From the NCBI RefSeq assembly GCF_015665295.1, contig NZ_JADFAJ010000001.1, forward strand, positions 186,001 through 250,000: a stretch of 64,000 bases of DNA, given 5' to 3'. Below, piece after piece: positions 16,503-24,296 of the stretch. Each line of letters opens with the position of its first letter. The first letter of the stretch is position 1. The position numbers and the translations under genes were made by a program. The DNA comes from Maricaulis sp. (lineage in GTDB: Bacteria > Pseudomonadota > Alphaproteobacteria > Caulobacterales > Maricaulaceae). Under the pieces are notes generated by a model. That model was given only the letters and a program-made list of their open reading frames with translations, was not told where the DNA came from and did not search any database.

Positions 16503-17599
16503 TGCGACTGCCCCTCGCTCTCCGCCTGATCCGTCAAGCGCGCCGTCAGGAGCGTTCCCTCGTCTCGATTCACCGGGCCGACCTCCAATGCGCCACCGAG
16601 CCCTTCAAGCCGGGCGCGCAGGCCGCTGAGCCCGCCGCCGTCCGGATCGGCCCCGCCCCGCCCATTATCCCGGATGATCAGTCGGACTGCATCACCCTGG
16701 CGGAAGAAGCCCAGTTTCGCGCTGCTCGCATTGGCATGGCGAATAATATTGGTAACAGCTTCCCGCGTAACCATGGCCAGGGCGGTGGAAGCCAAATCGG
16801 ACAGCCTGCCTGTGTCCTCCTTACCCTCAAGCTCGGCCGCGACACCGGCATCGGCCAGACGCTGGACACTTTCGCGCATGGCATCGCCCAGCTTCCGCCC
16901 GCGCAGTCCGATCACCGCTTCCCGCATATCGGCCAAGGCCTGGCGCGAGATCGACTGGATGGCCTGCAGCTCGGTGATGGCCCGCTCGCCATCCTGGCTC
17001 ATCAGGCGTTCGGCAATTTCGGCTTTGAGGGTCACGGTCGACAGGGTCTGACCGAGCAAATCATGCAGGTCGCGGGCGATGCGCTGGCGTTCGGCCTCCG
17101 CGGCCTCGCGGGCGGCGCGGGACCGGGTTTCCTCGGCTTCATCCGCCTGACGCTCATGGCGGGCCGCGATCATGGATCCGCCAGCCGCCATCGCGGCCAG
17201 TCCGGCCATGGCCAGAGCGAAGAACGGGGTAGGTGCGTAGATCCAGACCGCGGTGATACTGGTCACGGCGAGCAAGGCCATCGCGGCCCAGAGGCGGGGC
17301 GTCCAGTCGAGCCGGCCGAGCATGGCCGCCGCGAAGACGAAATAGACGCCGCCGCCCAGGGTTTGCGGGATCAGGATCAGGCCCAGAAGCGTGGTGATGA
17401 GGGCGGCGGGAAAGAGCGTCCAGTCCATCCGCCGCATGGCGAAAACGTAGAGGGCGATAAAGCCGGCCATGCTCGCCAGCCCCGTGATCGCCTCGAGCCG
17501 TGTCGGAGGCTGGTACAGCCACCCGAAGAAGAACATGCCCAGATAGAGGAGATGGATCCAGGGCCGATTCGGCGATATCAGCGTGCGCAGGGCGATCAC
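16499..17599 (-). CDS. DesK-like sensor histidine kinase
   Basis: A 366-residue membrane kinase. About five to six hydrophobic segments occupy residues 13-145, then a coiled linker (EEAETRS...AEAERQRIARDLHD) leads to the HisKA_3 H-box with His179 (RDLHDLLGQTLSTVTLKAE) and a HATPase_c domain (DNGRGGADPDGGGLSGLRARLEGLGG). I start it at GTG 17599, which follows AAAGGCGG and lies 17 bp after the upstream membrane gene; a longer reading to 18049 would only translate the wrong frame of that gene. Overlap of 4 bp with the response regulator shows coupling. DesK homologues sense membrane state, but the stimulus here is unknown. Confidence 0.86.
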   Translation of the reverse strand: MIALRTLISPNRPWIHLLYLGMFFFGWLYQPPTRLEAITGLASMAGFIALYVFAMRRMDWTLFPAALITTLLGLILIPQTLGGGVYFVFAAAMLGRLDWTPRLWAAMALLAVTSITAVWIYAPTPFFALAMAGLAAMAAGGSMIAARHERQADEAEETRSRAAREAAEAERQRIARDLHDLLGQTLSTVTLKAEIAERLMSQDGERAITELQAIQSISRQALADMREAVIGLRGRKLGDAMRESVQRLADAGVAAELEGKEDTGRLSDLASTALAMVTREAVTNIIRHANASSAKLGFFRQGDAVRLIIRDNGRGGADPDGGGLSGLRARLEGLGGALEVGPVNRDEGTLLTARLTDQAESEGQSQ

Positions 17600-17616
17600 G
17601 GGTCGGTCCGCCTTTC

Positions 17617-18189
17617 TCAGGCCGGGGCCGCAATCATGCGGCGATAGCGGTTCGATTCCCATGAAAGCCCGGCCGCGGCCAGCAGGTAAAGGCCGCTGAC
17701 CACGAGCGGGATGCCGACCAGGCTGTATTGCGGCGCGAGGAAAAAGATCGCCGTCACCGCCGCGACCCGGACGATCGCGTGAGCCATGCAGACCTTTGAC
17801 GCATAGCCCCAGCCGATGATCGGCCAGTGCAAGCTCATCCCGATGGCGAGCGTCAGCGGCGCGGCCTGGGGCGCCGTCCAGACCACGATCATGTGGATCG
17901 GCCAGAGCAGGTTGATCGCAACAATGGCCGCCGTTGTGACCCCGGAAAGCGGCGATTTGGCCTTCATGAAGGGCGATTTGAAAACGCCCTGCAGCACCAG
18001 GCCGACGGGAAAGATCGCGCCGGAGAACATGGCGGCCGTATAGGCCCATTGTGTCGGCTCCATCCAGGTCCCGGCGATCGCCAGGCAGGCCCAGTAGATG
18101 GCACCGGCCACAGGAAGCGAGACGCCGCCACCGGCGGCTGCCGAGTATCGCCGGCGTTCATTGAGGATGTCTGTCGAAAGATCGGTCAT
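17617..18189 (-). CDS. Membrane protein of the two-component operon
   Basis: A 190-residue integral membrane protein with about six hydrophobic segments (for example GVSLPVAGAIYWACLAIAG, TAAMFSGAIFPVGLVLQGV, VTTAAIVAINLLWPIHMIVVW, VAAVTAIFFLAP, LVGIPLVVSGLYLLAAAGLSW). It resembles the DUF7010 group, which I name with reserve. It is the first gene of an operon with a DesK-like kinase and NarL-type regulator. Start at ATG 18189 (MTDLSTDIL) is preceded by GGAGCC, which lies inside a predicted hairpin. Role unknown; it may be the regulated output or a co-sensor. Confidence 0.72.
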   Translation of the reverse strand: MTDLSTDILNERRRYSAAAGGGVSLPVAGAIYWACLAIAGTWMEPTQWAYTAAMFSGAIFPVGLVLQGVFKSPFMKAKSPLSGVTTAAIVAINLLWPIHMIVVWTAPQAAPLTLAIGMSLHWPIIGWGYASKVCMAHAIVRVAAVTAIFFLAPQYSLVGIPLVVSGLYLLAAAGLSWESNRYRRMIAAPA

Positions 18190-18214
18190 GAGAGGGCTCC
18201 ATTTGCCTGGAGCC
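18190..18214 (-). other. Leader hairpin covering the ribosome-binding site
   Basis: On the minus-strand transcript, GGCTCCA (18214-18208) pairs with TGGAGCC (18201-18195) around a 6-nt loop. The right arm contains the GGAG ribosome-binding site of the membrane-protein gene that starts at 18189. The hairpin could limit translation of the first gene in the two-component operon. Confidence 0.4.
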
Positions 18215-18266
18215 AATCTGGCGCCATGCCCGGCATCGCGGCAGACACAGGCGTCACCGATCGGAC

Positions 18267-18280
18267 ATGACAGGTGTCAT
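18267..18280. promoter_or_regulatory. Palindrome ATGACA-GG-TGTCAT, candidate regulator site
   Basis: Two perfect 6-bp inverted arms around GG lie 78 bp upstream of the first gene of the DesKR-like operon and 85 bp upstream of the divergent oxidase-subunit gene. NarL-family regulators bind inverted repeats of this size, so autoregulation is plausible. Confidence 0.45.
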
Positions 18281-18364
18281 CTGCGGCATATGGCGCCGAC
18301 ATCTTGGCGGAACATTCAACGCGTGCTATCCGCTCGAAACCAGTTTGACGGAGGCACGCAACCG

Positions 18365-18670
18365 ATGGCGTCTGATTATGTTCGTGGCGAAATGGACATC
18401 GCCGACCAGAAAGCCACCTTTGGCGGTTTCATTGCAGTATCGGTGTGGGGCAGCCTGCTCACCGTCGTCACCGTGCTTTACCTGACGCTGGCCTTCGCAG
18501 TCGAGTTTGACTGGCTGGTCTCGTTGATCGCCACAGCGATCGTCGGCGGCGTGCTTGGCCTGGCGCTCGGCATGAAGACGTCTTGGTATGTCACGCTTGG
18601 CGGACTTTTCGTCTTCGGCCTGGTCTGTGGCGGCCTTGTTCAACTGTTCGGTATGGCGCTGGGCGGCTGA
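18365..18670 (+). CDS. aa3-type cytochrome c oxidase subunit IV-like protein
   Basis: A 101-residue membrane protein. Its first 45 residues (MASDYVRGEMDIADQKATF, then a hydrophobic helix) match the short bacterial aa3 oxidase subunit IV family, in which a GxMDI motif precedes a single helix. Unlike the classic 40-50 residue subunit, it carries two more hydrophobic helices (LVSLIATAIVGGVLGLALG and YVTLGGLFVFGLVCGGLVQL), so it is an extended form. Start ATG 18365 follows GGAGG by 9 bases; longer in-frame readings extend into the divergent gene. No other oxidase genes are near; it precedes the transhydrogenase operon. Confidence 0.72.
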   Translation: MASDYVRGEMDIADQKATFGGFIAVSVWGSLLTVVTVLYLTLAFAVEFDWLVSLIATAIVGGVLGLALGMKTSWYVTLGGLFVFGLVCGGLVQLFGMALGG

Positions 18671-18798
18671 TTTCCTCACCGCCTCTTCGCACTGCACAAT
18701 TTTTCCCGATTTCGGTCTAGAAATTTCCCGGAGGGGCCTTCCCCTCACGGGAGAATTCGCGCATCCTCGCCGCATCAAGCCAAAAGCGGCGGGACGAA

Positions 18799-19929
18799 AT
18801 GCGAATTGCCATTCTGAAAGAACGACATGCGGGCGAAACCCGCGTGGCAGCCACCCCTGAAACCGTCAAGAAATTCGTGGCCGCCGGCCATGAAGTCGCC
18901 ATCGAGAAGGGCGCGGGCCTGACCGCCGCCGTGACCGATGAGGCCTTTGCCGACGCAGGTGCGAAGATCGGCACCGCAGCTGCAACACTCAAGGGCGCCG
19001 ACGCGCTGTTCGCGGTGCGCAGCCCGGACGAGGCAACGCTGGCCAAGCTGAAAGGCGTCCTGCTGGTCGCCCATCTCAGCCCGCACGGCAACACCCGGAT
19101 GGCCGAGGACCTGGCCAAGGCCGGCATCAATGCGCTGGCGATGGAATTCGTGCCGCGCATCACCCGTGCCCAGGCCATGGACGCGCTGTCCTCGCAAGCC
19201 AATCTCGCCGGCTATCGCTCGGTCATCGAGGGCGCCGAACTCTATGGCCGCGCCTTCCCGATGATGATGACAGCCGCCGGTACGGTCGCCCCCGCGAAGA
19301 CCTTCGTGATGGGGGTCGGCGTGGCCGGCCTGCAGGCGATCGCCACGGCGCGCCGCCTCGGTGCCATCGTCACCGCGACCGATGTCCGCCCGGCGGTGAA
19401 GGAACAGGTCGCGTCCCTGGGTGCGAAATTCATCGCCGTCGAGGATGACGAGTTCAAGCAGGCCGAGACTGCCGGTGGCTATGCCAAGGAAATGTCCAGG
19501 GAATACCAGGCCAAGCAGGCCGAGCTGGTGGCCAGCCATATCGCCAAGCAGGACATTGTCATCACCACTGCCCTGATCCCGGGCCGCCCGGCCCCGACCC
19601 TGGTCACCAAGGCCATGGTCGAGAGCATGAAACCGGGCTCGGTCATTATCGATCTGGCCGCGCCCAATGGCGGCAATTGCGAATTGACCAAGGTCGATGA
19701 AGTGGTCGAGCACAAGGGCATCAAGATTGCCGGCTATGGCAATCTGCCCGGTCGCCTCGCCGCCGACGCCTCGGCGCTCTACGCCAAGAACCTCGCCAAC
19801 CTCCTGCCGCTTCTCGTCAATGAGGAGGGCGGGCTCGCCCCGCACTGGGATGATGAGGTCATCCAGGGCATGGCGCTGACCAGGAATGGTGCCGTTGTGC
19901 ATCCGAGCCTGACGAAAAAGGAGTCCTGA
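18799..19929 (+). CDS. pntAA: NAD(P) transhydrogenase subunit alpha part 1
   Basis: A 376-residue NAD(H)-binding domain I of proton-translocating transhydrogenase, which passes hydride from NADH to NADP+ using proton motive force. It belongs to the alanine dehydrogenase/PNT fold: N-terminal [20 protein letters not shown] (7-26), [20 protein letters not shown] (116-135), and the nucleotide-binding [20 protein letters not shown] (about 169-188). No membrane helix is present, which fits the split alphaproteobacterial form where helices 1-4 are on a separate chain. First gene of a tight operon (2 bp gaps) with pntAB and pntB. Confidence 0.95.
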   Translation: MRIAILKERHAGETRVAATPETVKKFVAAGHEVAIEKGAGLTAAVTDEAFADAGAKIGTAAATLKGADALFAVRSPDEATLAKLKGVLLVAHLSPHGNTRMAEDLAKAGINALAMEFVPRITRAQAMDALSSQANLAGYRSVIEGAELYGRAFPMMMTAAGTVAPAKTFVMGVGVAGLQAIATARRLGAIVTATDVRPAVKEQVASLGAKFIAVEDDEFKQAETAGGYAKEMSREYQAKQAELVASHIAKQDIVITTALIPGRPAPTLVTKAMVESMKPGSVIIDLAAPNGGNCELTKVDEVVEHKGIKIAGYGNLPGRLAADASALYAKNLANLLPLLVNEEGGLAPHWDDEVIQGMALTRNGAVVHPSLTKKES

Positions 19930-19931
19930 TC

Positions 19932-20270
19932 ATGGAAGCCGTTGATCCCGTCATCTTCCGCCTGGCGATTTTCGTGCTGGCGGTCTTCGTGGGCTATTAC
20001 GTCGTCTGGTCGGTGACCCCGGCCCTGCACACGCCGCTGATGGCCGTTACCAATGCCATTTCCTCCGTCATCATCGTCGGCGCCCTTCTGGCCGCCACGG
20101 CGACCGCGACCGGATCCGGTGACGTTGCTGCCACGGCAGCACAGACCGAAGGGGCCGGCTTCTCGCGCGGGCTCGGCTTCATCGCCATCATCCTGGCCAG
20201 TGTGAACATATTCGGCGGCTTCCTCGTCACCCGCCGCATGCTCGCCATGTACAAGAAGAAGGAGCGCTAG
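19932..20270 (+). CDS. pntAB: NAD(P) transhydrogenase subunit alpha part 2
   Basis: A 112-residue membrane subunit (part of domain II) with three to four hydrophobic helices: [20 protein letters not shown] (8-27), the [21 protein letters not shown] segment (35-55) typical of this family, and [25 protein letters not shown] (77-101). It completes the alpha subunit encoded in one chain in E. coli. Starts 2 bp after pntAA and ends 2 bp before pntB. Confidence 0.95.
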   Translation: MEAVDPVIFRLAIFVLAVFVGYYVVWSVTPALHTPLMAVTNAISSVIIVGALLAATATATGSGDVAATAAQTEGAGFSRGLGFIAIILASVNIFGGFLVTRRMLAMYKKKER

Positions 20271-20272
20271 AG

Positions 20273-21676
20273 ATGTCAGCCAATCTCGCTGCCCTGCTCT
20301 ATCTGGGCTCCGGCATCCTCTTCATCTTCGCCCTGCGCGGCCTGTCGAATCCGGAAACCGCGCGCCGCGGCAATCTGTTCGGCATGGCCGGCATGGCGAT
20401 CGCGATTGTCACCACCCTGCTCGCGGTCAATCTGGACGGGGCCTCGATCGCCCTGATCATTGGCGGCATCATGATTGGTGGCGGCATCGGGGCGATCATT
20501 GCCCGGCGCGTGCCGATGACGGCCATGCCGCAACTGGTCGCGGCCTTCCACTCGCTGGTCGGTCTCGCCGCCGTGCTGGTCGCTGCGGCCGCCCTCTATG
20601 CGCCAGGCGCCTTCCACATTGCCGACGCGATGGGGGATCTGAAACATCTCTCCCTGTTCGAGCTGTCGCTGGGCACGGCGATCGGCGCCATCACCTTCTC
20701 CGGATCGGTCATCGCCTTTGCCAAGCTGAACGGCAACATGTCCGGCGCGCCCATCATGCTGCCGGCCCGCCACCTGCTGAACATCGCCATCGGCGCTTTC
20801 ATCGTCATCATGATCGCCTTCCTGATGGCATCCGGCGGCGACGCCAAGACGGCCTTCTGGCTGATTACCCTGGCCGCCCTCGTGCTTGGCGTGACCCTGA
20901 TCATCCCGATCGGCGGCGCCGACATGCCGGTCGTGGTGTCGATGCTGAACTCCTATTCCGGCTGGGCTGCCGCGGCGCTCGGCTTCACGCTGGAAAATAC
21001 CGCGCTCCTGGTCACCGGCGCGCTGGTCGGCTCGTCCGGGGCGATCCTGTCCTACATCATGTGCAAGGGCATGAATCGCTCCTTCATCTCGGTCATCCTG
21101 GGCGGGTTCGGCGAAAGTGGCGACGCGGCAGCTGCCGCCGGGCCACAGGGCAATGCCAAGCAGGGTTCGGCCGAGGACGCCGCCTTCGTGATGAAGAATG
21201 CCGGCAAGGTCATCATCGTGCCGGGCTATGGCATGGCCGTCGCCCAGGCCCAGCACGCGCTCAAGGAAATGGCCGACGTGCTGAAGGCCGAGGGCGTCGA
21301 CGTCGCCTATGCCATCCACCCGGTCGCCGGCCGGATGCCGGGTCACATGAATGTGCTGCTCGCCGAGGCCAATGTCCCCTATGACGAGGTCTTCGAGCTG
21401 GAGGATATCAATTCCGATTTCTCCAATGCCGATGTGGCCTTCGTGATCGGCGCCAATGACGTCACCAATCCGGCTGCCGAGGATGATCCCGGTTCGCCGA
21501 TCTACGGCATGCCGGTCCTACAGGTCTGGAAGGCGCGCACCGTCTTCTTCATCAAGCGCTCGCTGGGCTCCGGCTATGCCGGCGTCGAGAACCCGCTCTT
21601 CTTCCGCGACAACACGATGATGCTGCTTGGCGACGCCAAGAAGATGACCGAAAGCATCGTGAAGGCGCTGGATTAA
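20273..21676 (+). CDS. pntB: NAD(P) transhydrogenase subunit beta
   Basis: A 467-residue subunit with about eight to nine membrane helices in residues 1-265 and a soluble NADP(H)-binding domain III in residues 290-467. The domain III fingerprint VIIVPGYGMAVAQAQHALKEM (about 314-334), HPVAGRMPGHMNVLLAEANV (about 348-367) and IGANDVTNPAAEDDPGSPIYGMP (about 397-419) is intact. Together with PntAA and PntAB it supplies NADPH for biosynthesis and redox defence. Last gene of the operon. Confidence 0.96.
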   Translation: MSANLAALLYLGSGILFIFALRGLSNPETARRGNLFGMAGMAIAIVTTLLAVNLDGASIALIIGGIMIGGGIGAIIARRVPMTAMPQLVAAFHSLVGLAAVLVAAAALYAPGAFHIADAMGDLKHLSLFELSLGTAIGAITFSGSVIAFAKLNGNMSGAPIMLPARHLLNIAIGAFIVIMIAFLMASGGDAKTAFWLITLAALVLGVTLIIPIGGADMPVVVSMLNSYSGWAAAALGFTLENTALLVTGALVGSSGAILSYIMCKGMNRSFISVILGGFGESGDAAAAAGPQGNAKQGSAEDAAFVMKNAGKVIIVPGYGMAVAQAQHALKEMADVLKAEGVDVAYAIHPVAGRMPGHMNVLLAEANVPYDEVFELEDINSDFSNADVAFVIGANDVTNPAAEDDPGSPIYGMPVLQVWKARTVFFIKRSLGSGYAGVENPLFFRDNTMMLLGDAKKMTESIVKALD

Positions 21677-21691
21677 GCCCAGGCTTCAGCT

Positions 21692-21724
21692 GCGGTTCAG
21701 CTTCGCAAGCGCAGGCTGAACCGC
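21692..21724 (+). other. Hairpin directly before a start codon
   Basis: GCGGTTCAGC (21692-21701) and GCTGAACCGC (21715-21724) form a perfect 10-bp stem with a 13-nt loop, 16 bp after the pntB stop and ending on the base before the next ATG. There is no T tract, so it is a weak terminator candidate; it could instead govern translation of the next gene. Confidence 0.5.
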
Positions 21725-22015
21725 ATGCTGGCCACACTCGCCCTCATCACCGCTGCCCCCGGCATTGCCGAAGACTGCTCCTTCAACGGCATTGCGCTGC
21801 AAGGGCCTGTCGCGATCGTGGAGAGTTTTCCCGACATCCGGGTGCAGGTCGTGACCAGCTTCCCCGACCTCAAGGTCAAGACGGTCGCTGCTTTGCCGGA
21901 TGAGTGCGGGACATGGGAATTCGTCGACAGCTTCCCGGACTTCACCATCCAGTTCGTGACCAGCTTCCCGGACATCAGGATTGAATACGTGACGAGTTTC
22001 CCGGGGATGCCCTAG
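21725..22015 (+). CDS. Secreted protein of 11-residue SFPD repeats
   Basis: A 96-residue protein of unknown function. A short signal-like N terminus (MLATLALITAAPGIAEDC) is followed by tandem 11-residue units of the form V-x-S-F-P-D-hydrophobic-x-V/I-x-x: VESFPDIRVQV, VTSFPDLKVKT, a degenerate VAALPDECGTWEF, VDSFPDFTIQF, VTSFPDIRIEY, ending VTSFPGMP. Alternating hydrophobics in each unit suggest stacked beta strands. Two Cys (18 and about 61) could pair. No clear ribosome-binding site is visible, and a hairpin abuts the ATG. The stop overlaps the convergent methyltransferase stop by 4 bp. I do not recognise a named family. Confidence 0.65.
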   Translation: MLATLALITAAPGIAEDCSFNGIALQGPVAIVESFPDIRVQVVTSFPDLKVKTVAALPDECGTWEFVDSFPDFTIQFVTSFPDIRIEYVTSFPGMP

Positions 22016-22632
22016 CGCACACCGGCCAGGCCCTTGTAGACATAGCCGGAGAATTTCGGCGTCCCGGGCAAATAATCCGCCTCCAGCCGGTCAATTCTGA
22101 AACCCGCCTCAGCGATCAGCTTGTCCATCGGACGGGTCAGATGACAGCCGCCGCCAATGGCCTTCCAGACCGGCTCGATACGGTGTTGCCAGCGCGCGAT
22201 ACCGGCATCCCGCGCCAGCCCGTGCTCGACAAAGACGAGGCGGCCCTCCGGCTTGAGCACTCGGCGCATTTCCGAAAGCGCCAACTGGAAGTCCGGGATC
22301 GTGCACAGCGTGAAAGTCAAAAGAACGGTATCAATGGACCTGTCCTCCACCGGAAGCGCTTCGCCCGGCGCGTCGATGAGCTCGACCGGTATGGCCTGAC
22401 CGGCAATTGCCCGCCGGGCCTTGGTGCGCATGCCTGCGGACGGTTCAACACCGACAATTCCGGTAACCGACTGCGGGTCGTAAAAGGGCAGGTTGGTACC
22501 CGACCCCATGCCAACCTCGAGCACGCGACCGCGCGCCTCCGGAACCATCAGACGCCGCTGTTTCAGGATTGGCCGGGTTCCGCAGGCGCAGGCGATGAGA
22601 TTTGGCAGGATGCGTTCGCTGTAAAAGCCCAT
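22012..22632 (-). CDS. Class I SAM-dependent methyltransferase
   Basis: A 206-residue methyltransferase of the UbiE/type 11 group. Motif I VLEVGMGSGTNLPFY (about 37-51) binds S-adenosylmethionine, followed by the acidic GVEPSAGM (60-67), EALPVEDRSIDTVLLTFTLC (91-110) and RRVLKPEGRLVFVEHG (124-139). Eukaryotic METTL7-like and bacterial phospholipid N-methyltransferase relatives share this pattern; the substrate cannot be told. The stop codon overlaps that of the SFPD-repeat gene. Confidence 0.88.
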   Translation of the reverse strand: MGFYSERILPNLIACACGTRPILKQRRLMVPEARGRVLEVGMGSGTNLPFYDPQSVTGIVGVEPSAGMRTKARRAIAGQAIPVELIDAPGEALPVEDRSIDTVLLTFTLCTIPDFQLALSEMRRVLKPEGRLVFVEHGLARDAGIARWQHRIEPVWKAIGGGCHLTRPMDKLIAEAGFRIDRLEADYLPGTPKFSGYVYKGLAGVR

Positions 22633-22741
22633 GGCCGGTCCCCTTTTGTGATTCCGCAGGCTGTCGCAACGGGGCGCAGCTGTCCATCACCCTGAAGGAC
22701 GCGGATTGACAGTTTTGCCGCCGCGCGCGAGATCGCGGGCC

Positions 22742-23287
22742 ATGACCGATCGCCTGATGCCCTGCCCGGAAATCCGCCGCCTGATGTCCCGTCACGGGCT
22801 GATGCGCAAGCTGGCACGCTGGACACCGCGCTGGGTCGGCTCCATCCCGCTTTCCGTCCACGGGCCTGGCGCCGATATCGACATTGCCTGCTGTGCCACA
22901 ACGGGGCTTGCAGCCTTCAAGTCAGCGCTTTCCACCCTGTGGCCGGACGCGGAGGTCGTCGACAACCTCCATGCAGGCGAAGCCTCGATCATAGCCCGGA
23001 TGGTCATTGAACACGTCCCGGTCGAGATCTTCGGCCGCGAGCGCCCGGTCGAGACCCATGAAAGCTATGTCCACTGGCTGGCCGAGCACCGCCTGCTGCA
23101 ATGCGCCGAGGACCGGCTGCGCACGGACGTTCGTGCCGCCAAGGCCGACGGGTTGAAGACCGAGCCGGCCTTTGCACGATGCCTGCAGCTCGGCGGCGAC
23201 CCCTATGTGGAATTGCTGAAACTCGCCTCGCCGGGCGATGACGCGCTGCGCAGCCTGATCCGTCAGGCCGGCTACAAGGCCCGCTAG
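22742..23287 (+). CDS. DUF4269 nucleotidyltransferase-like protein
   Basis: A 181-residue protein of the DUF4269 family, which has a minimal nucleotidyltransferase fold. The GSIPLSVHGPGADIDIACC stretch (about 34-52) resembles the G-S-x(n)-D-x-D core, and HVPVEIFGRERPVETHESYVHW (about 95-116) is the conserved second acidic segment. Partner or substrate unknown. Start ATG 22742 (MTDRLMPC); 5 bp from the convergent DksA-like gene at its stop. Confidence 0.75.
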   Translation: MTDRLMPCPEIRRLMSRHGLMRKLARWTPRWVGSIPLSVHGPGADIDIACCATTGLAAFKSALSTLWPDAEVVDNLHAGEASIIARMVIEHVPVEIFGRERPVETHESYVHWLAEHRLLQCAEDRLRTDVRAAKADGLKTEPAFARCLQLGGDPYVELLKLASPGDDALRSLIRQAGYKAR

Positions 23288-23291
23288 CGCA

Positions 23292-23615
23292 TCAGGCGCA
23301 GGCCGAACAGCGCGGGGCTGCCGCGTCAATCTCGAGCCGGGCATCCTCGATCGGCTCGCCGCATTCGGCGCACCAGCCGAACTCATCCTCGTCAATGCGC
23401 ACCAGGGCGGCATCGATCCGGCGCATTTCCTGGACCCGCCGCGCGTCGGCGGCCTTGGCCATGGCCTGGACCTGCATCGAATCCTGTCGTGAGAGACGTC
23501 CGACCGATTGCTGGTCGAGCTCGACCGGCTTGCGGTCCTCGCTGGAGGCATCGGACAGGTCGAGTATTTCCTGGCGCAGGGCATTGAGCCGTGCGCGGGC
23601 ATCTTCAGGGGACAT
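23292..23615 (-). CDS. TraR/DksA-type zinc finger protein
   Basis: A 107-residue protein with an N-terminal helical hairpin and a C-terminal C4 zinc finger: Cys82, Cys85 (WCAECGEPI) and Cys103, Cys106 (PRCSACA). The spacing fits the DksA/TraR family, whose members enter the RNA polymerase secondary channel. It is shorter than DksA (about 150 aa), and the DxxDA tip motif is represented only by MRRIDAALVRIDEDEFG, so it is a DksA-like paralog rather than DksA itself. Confidence 0.82.
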   Translation of the reverse strand: MSPEDARARLNALRQEILDLSDASSEDRKPVELDQQSVGRLSRQDSMQVQAMAKAADARRVQEMRRIDAALVRIDEDEFGWCAECGEPIEDARLEIDAAAPRCSACA

Positions 23616-23705
23616 GTATCCTCGCCCTTGCGTGCCAAAACGGCGCGGGCACTATCTGCGGGATCGAGACCGCCGACCAGCGCGGCACACAGCCCGGAGG
23701 GCCTG

Positions 23706-24203
23706 ATGCGCGACCACTTCCTGCAACTCGCCGACTACAACGCCTGGGCGAACCAGCGGATTTACAGTGCCGCCCGTGAAATCGGGAGCGAGCCGCGCCG
23801 CCGCGATATCGGTGCCTATTTCGGATCCCTGCAGGGCACGCTGACCCATATCCTGGTCGCCGACCATCTCTGGATGGCCCGCCTGCTTGGACAATCCGCG
23901 CCCCATGCCCGGCTTGACGCGACGCCGACAACCGATTTCGAGGCCCTGTGGGCGGCGCGGCGCGAACAGGATGCCGCGACGCGGGCCTTCATCGCCGGGC
24001 TGGATGACGACGCCATCCTGGCTGACTTCGCGTACAAGGATATGGGCGGCATTTCGCGCACCCTGCCACGCCGCATCATCCTCACCCACATGTTCAACCA
24101 CGCCACCCATCACCGCGGGCAGGCGCATCACCAGCTCACCCGGCTCGGCCTCGCCGAACCGCCGCCGCTGGACCTGCCGTATTTCGTCCTCGACCTCGCC
24201 TGA
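23706..24203 (+). CDS. DinB family protein
   Basis: A 165-residue DinB/YfiT-like four-helix metalloprotein. The N-terminal QLADYNAWANQRIY (7-20) is the family signature, and metal-ligand His are in GTLTHILVADHLWM (about 46) and MFNHATHHRGQAHHQL (about 127-142). DinB proteins of this type include thiol-dependent transferases; the substrate here is unknown. Transcribed alone, divergent from the DksA-like gene. Confidence 0.88.
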   Translation: MRDHFLQLADYNAWANQRIYSAAREIGSEPRRRDIGAYFGSLQGTLTHILVADHLWMARLLGQSAPHARLDATPTTDFEALWAARREQDAATRAFIAGLDDDAILADFAYKDMGGISRTLPRRIILTHMFNHATHHRGQAHHQLTRLGLAEPPPLDLPYFVLDLA

Positions 24204-24296
24204 CTGGGCGGGAAGGGGGACGGCAAACTGCCCAATACCGGTGGCCGCCTGCCACTATCCTGACTAGGCTCCGGCGCGATCATGATAGGGGGCACC

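Noticed and set aside
17600-18049. N-terminal extension of the DesK-like kinase to 18049
   Set aside because: The extra 150 codons only read an out-of-frame copy of the upstream membrane-protein gene; the GTG at 17599 has a ribosome-binding site and starts at the first membrane helix.
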